Origin: Seriola aureovittata
Lineage: Eukaryota > Chordata > Actinopteri > Carangiformes > Carangidae
Length of the DNA: 64,000 nucleotides
NCBI RefSeq assembly: GCF_021018895.1
Contig: NC_079365.1
Coordinates: 18,284,001 to 18,348,000, forward strand
Direction of reading: 5' to 3'
The notes below the pieces were generated by a model. It saw nothing but the letters and a program-made list of their open reading frames with translations, ran no database searches and was not told where the DNA came from. The position numbers were made by a program, and so were the translations under genes. Below are positions 62,473-64,000 of the stretch, in pieces (position 1 is the first letter of the stretch; every line of letters starts with the position of its first letter).

Positions 62473-63353
62473 AGCAGGACTTTGAGCTGAGCAGACACTC
62501 AAGCTGGTCTGGCTGGCAGCCAGTAGGGCTACATTGCTCCCTGCCAGGCAGAAGAGGCGCCGTCAGGTGGAGCAGATCGACTCCCCGAACCACAGAAATA
62601 TTGCAATATAGAGACAGAGGGAGACAGAGGGGGAGACGAATTAAAGTAATTGCACTCAGATCTGACAGACGATTGAGCTGAAGTGTTCAGTGAGAATTAC
62701 AAGTTAACGCAGGGCTGCAGATGCATGTAATGTCTGCAAGAGACTGTGCTTGGAAAACCTGGAGAGGAAAGCATCTGCCTTGTTAAGTGCCACAAAATAG
62801 TGAATCTCGGGAGCTTTTTCTTGTATGTGTTGTACATCTGTGTGTGTGTGGCAAGCTCCAGGGTCATGTGTTGAGGTAGCTAACCTCAAGAGCCCTCAGG
62901 TCTGCACTTGTCAGACAGAGGATATGTTTACCTAGGCAGGCGCAGAGGCCAGCACAGACCTGCCTGCTGCTCTCTTACTCACTACTATGACATTCTGCCT
63001 CCAGGAATGGCAAACACTCCCATCTCCTCGTCTGCGTGTGTGATTCAAGACAAATGATTACTCTGTCTACCTTCAAAATCCTCAATGGAAAACACTCCTT
63101 CGGGGTTGCATGTAGTTGTGAAACCTTAATCGTTGCTCACTGTAATCACCTCAAGATGGAAATTAATGACAAACCTCATTTTGCATTAGGTGAGAAGCCT
63201 GTTTGGTAATGAATCATGTCTCACAGCTTTTTAATACAATGCCAGACGCTTGAATGTGTGTGTGTGCGCACACAGCTATGAGTGGGTGTCGGGACGTGTG
63301 GGTAAGTGGGTGTTTGCGGGTGTAGACATGCATATGTGTGTGTGGGTGGGTAT

Positions 63354-63365
63354 GTGTGTGTGTGT

Positions 63366-63459
<94 letters not shown>
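63354..63459. repeat. (TG)n microsatellite, long
   Basis: About fifty TG units with one interruption near 63366. Open frames reading through it are artefacts of the repeat. Confidence 0.98.
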
Positions 63460-63461
<2 letters not shown>

Positions 63462-63542
63462 CTGGTACAAGGTGCTCAAGGGTGAAGGTGTGAGTCAGGT
63501 CTGCAACTGCATACCTGAACTACAGAAACCAAAGTCTGCTGT

Positions 63543-63972
63543 AGTTCTGAAACAAATTTATTTATCAGGTTCAAGCTTCTCAAAAGTGAGAATTTTCAGT
63601 TTTTTCTGTTTTATATATATTGAATATTTCTGAAGGTTTTGGATTGTCGGTGTTAGTGTTTTTTTTTTTAGACTTTTCTGACATTTCATGGACTAAATTA
63701 TAAACGGACCTTTTAAGAAGTGTGCTTATTTACACAGCTATGGATTATCTTTAGCATTCACTTGTCTGAATGCTCCGCTATATTCACCAGCTGTTTTGTG
63801 CTGGACAAGTAGTTGCAGCCAGACAACTTTAACAATGAGCTGAAACTCACCATAAAGCTTATTACAAAAATTGTGTTTAAATACGCTCTATAACTAAAGT
63901 GACTGATTACAAAAAACTCATCAATCCATTAACAGACGACTAAGATAATCCCTAGTTGCACTCCTAGTCTGC
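63543..63972. mobile_element. Degenerate MITE fragment(s)
   Basis: AAGCTTCTCAAAAGTGAGAA, TTTTCTGACATTTCATGGAC and CAATCCATTAACAGACGACT resemble the AATCGATTAATCG-type MITE, interrupted by unrelated sequence. Boundaries are uncertain and it reaches close to the window end. Confidence 0.4.
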
Positions 63973-64000
63973 TGTACAAAAAATGATTTACCACCTTCTA

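Larger units (their letters stand above)
62059..64000. other. ski intron (partial)
   Basis: Holds two TG microsatellites and a degenerate MITE near the right edge. No further ski exon was recognised before the window ends. Confidence 0.5.

Noticed and set aside
63250..63633. 127-codon ORF rich in Cys-Val
   Set aside because: Produced by reading through the (TG)n microsatellite.

Overview
The window is vertebrate nuclear DNA, almost certainly from a teleost fish and probably a percomorph. It has split genes with mostly compact introns, vertebrate protein families, a let-7 gene in an intron of wdr82, a tRNA-derived SINE with an AATAAA-type tail, and many small nonautonomous DNA transposons of kinds common in spiny-rayed fish. 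There is no bacterial, plasmid or phage content. All exon models below were built by hand: each junction was read from the sequence, the phase was summed, and the product was compared with remembered family members.

Layout, left to right: twf2 (minus, first two coding exons only, running off the left edge); wdr82 (minus, complete, with a let-7 hairpin in intron 2); glyctk (plus, complete); tcta (minus, complete); mon1b (plus, complete); brpf3 (minus, complete); a short kainate-binding-protein-like ionotropic glutamate receptor (plus, complete); plch2 (minus, complete, about 11 kb); ski (minus, last six coding exons, running off the right edge). wdr82/glyctk and tcta/mon1b are head-to-head pairs with probable shared promoters. 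glyctk/tcta, mon1b/brpf3 and the receptor/plch2 are tail-to-tail pairs.

The genes do not form one pathway. wdr82 (SET1/COMPASS and RNA polymerase II), brpf3 (histone acetyltransferase scaffold) and ski (SMAD corepressor) act in the nucleus. twf2 acts on actin, glyctk on D-glycerate, mon1b on Rab7 activation, and plch2 on phosphoinositide hydrolysis. The order twf2-wdr82-let-7-glyctk matches human 3p21, and plch2 with ski matches human 1p36, so the window joins two ancestral blocks.

The points most worth a second look are: the glutamate receptor, whose M3 gating motif is replaced; a U12-type AT-AC intron in plch2; a pair of oppositely oriented MITEs flanking the bromodomain exons of brpf3; a 173-bp near-palindrome in the tcta/mon1b promoter region; and a possible PDZ-binding C-terminus on plch2. 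I found no clearly new multi-gene system.
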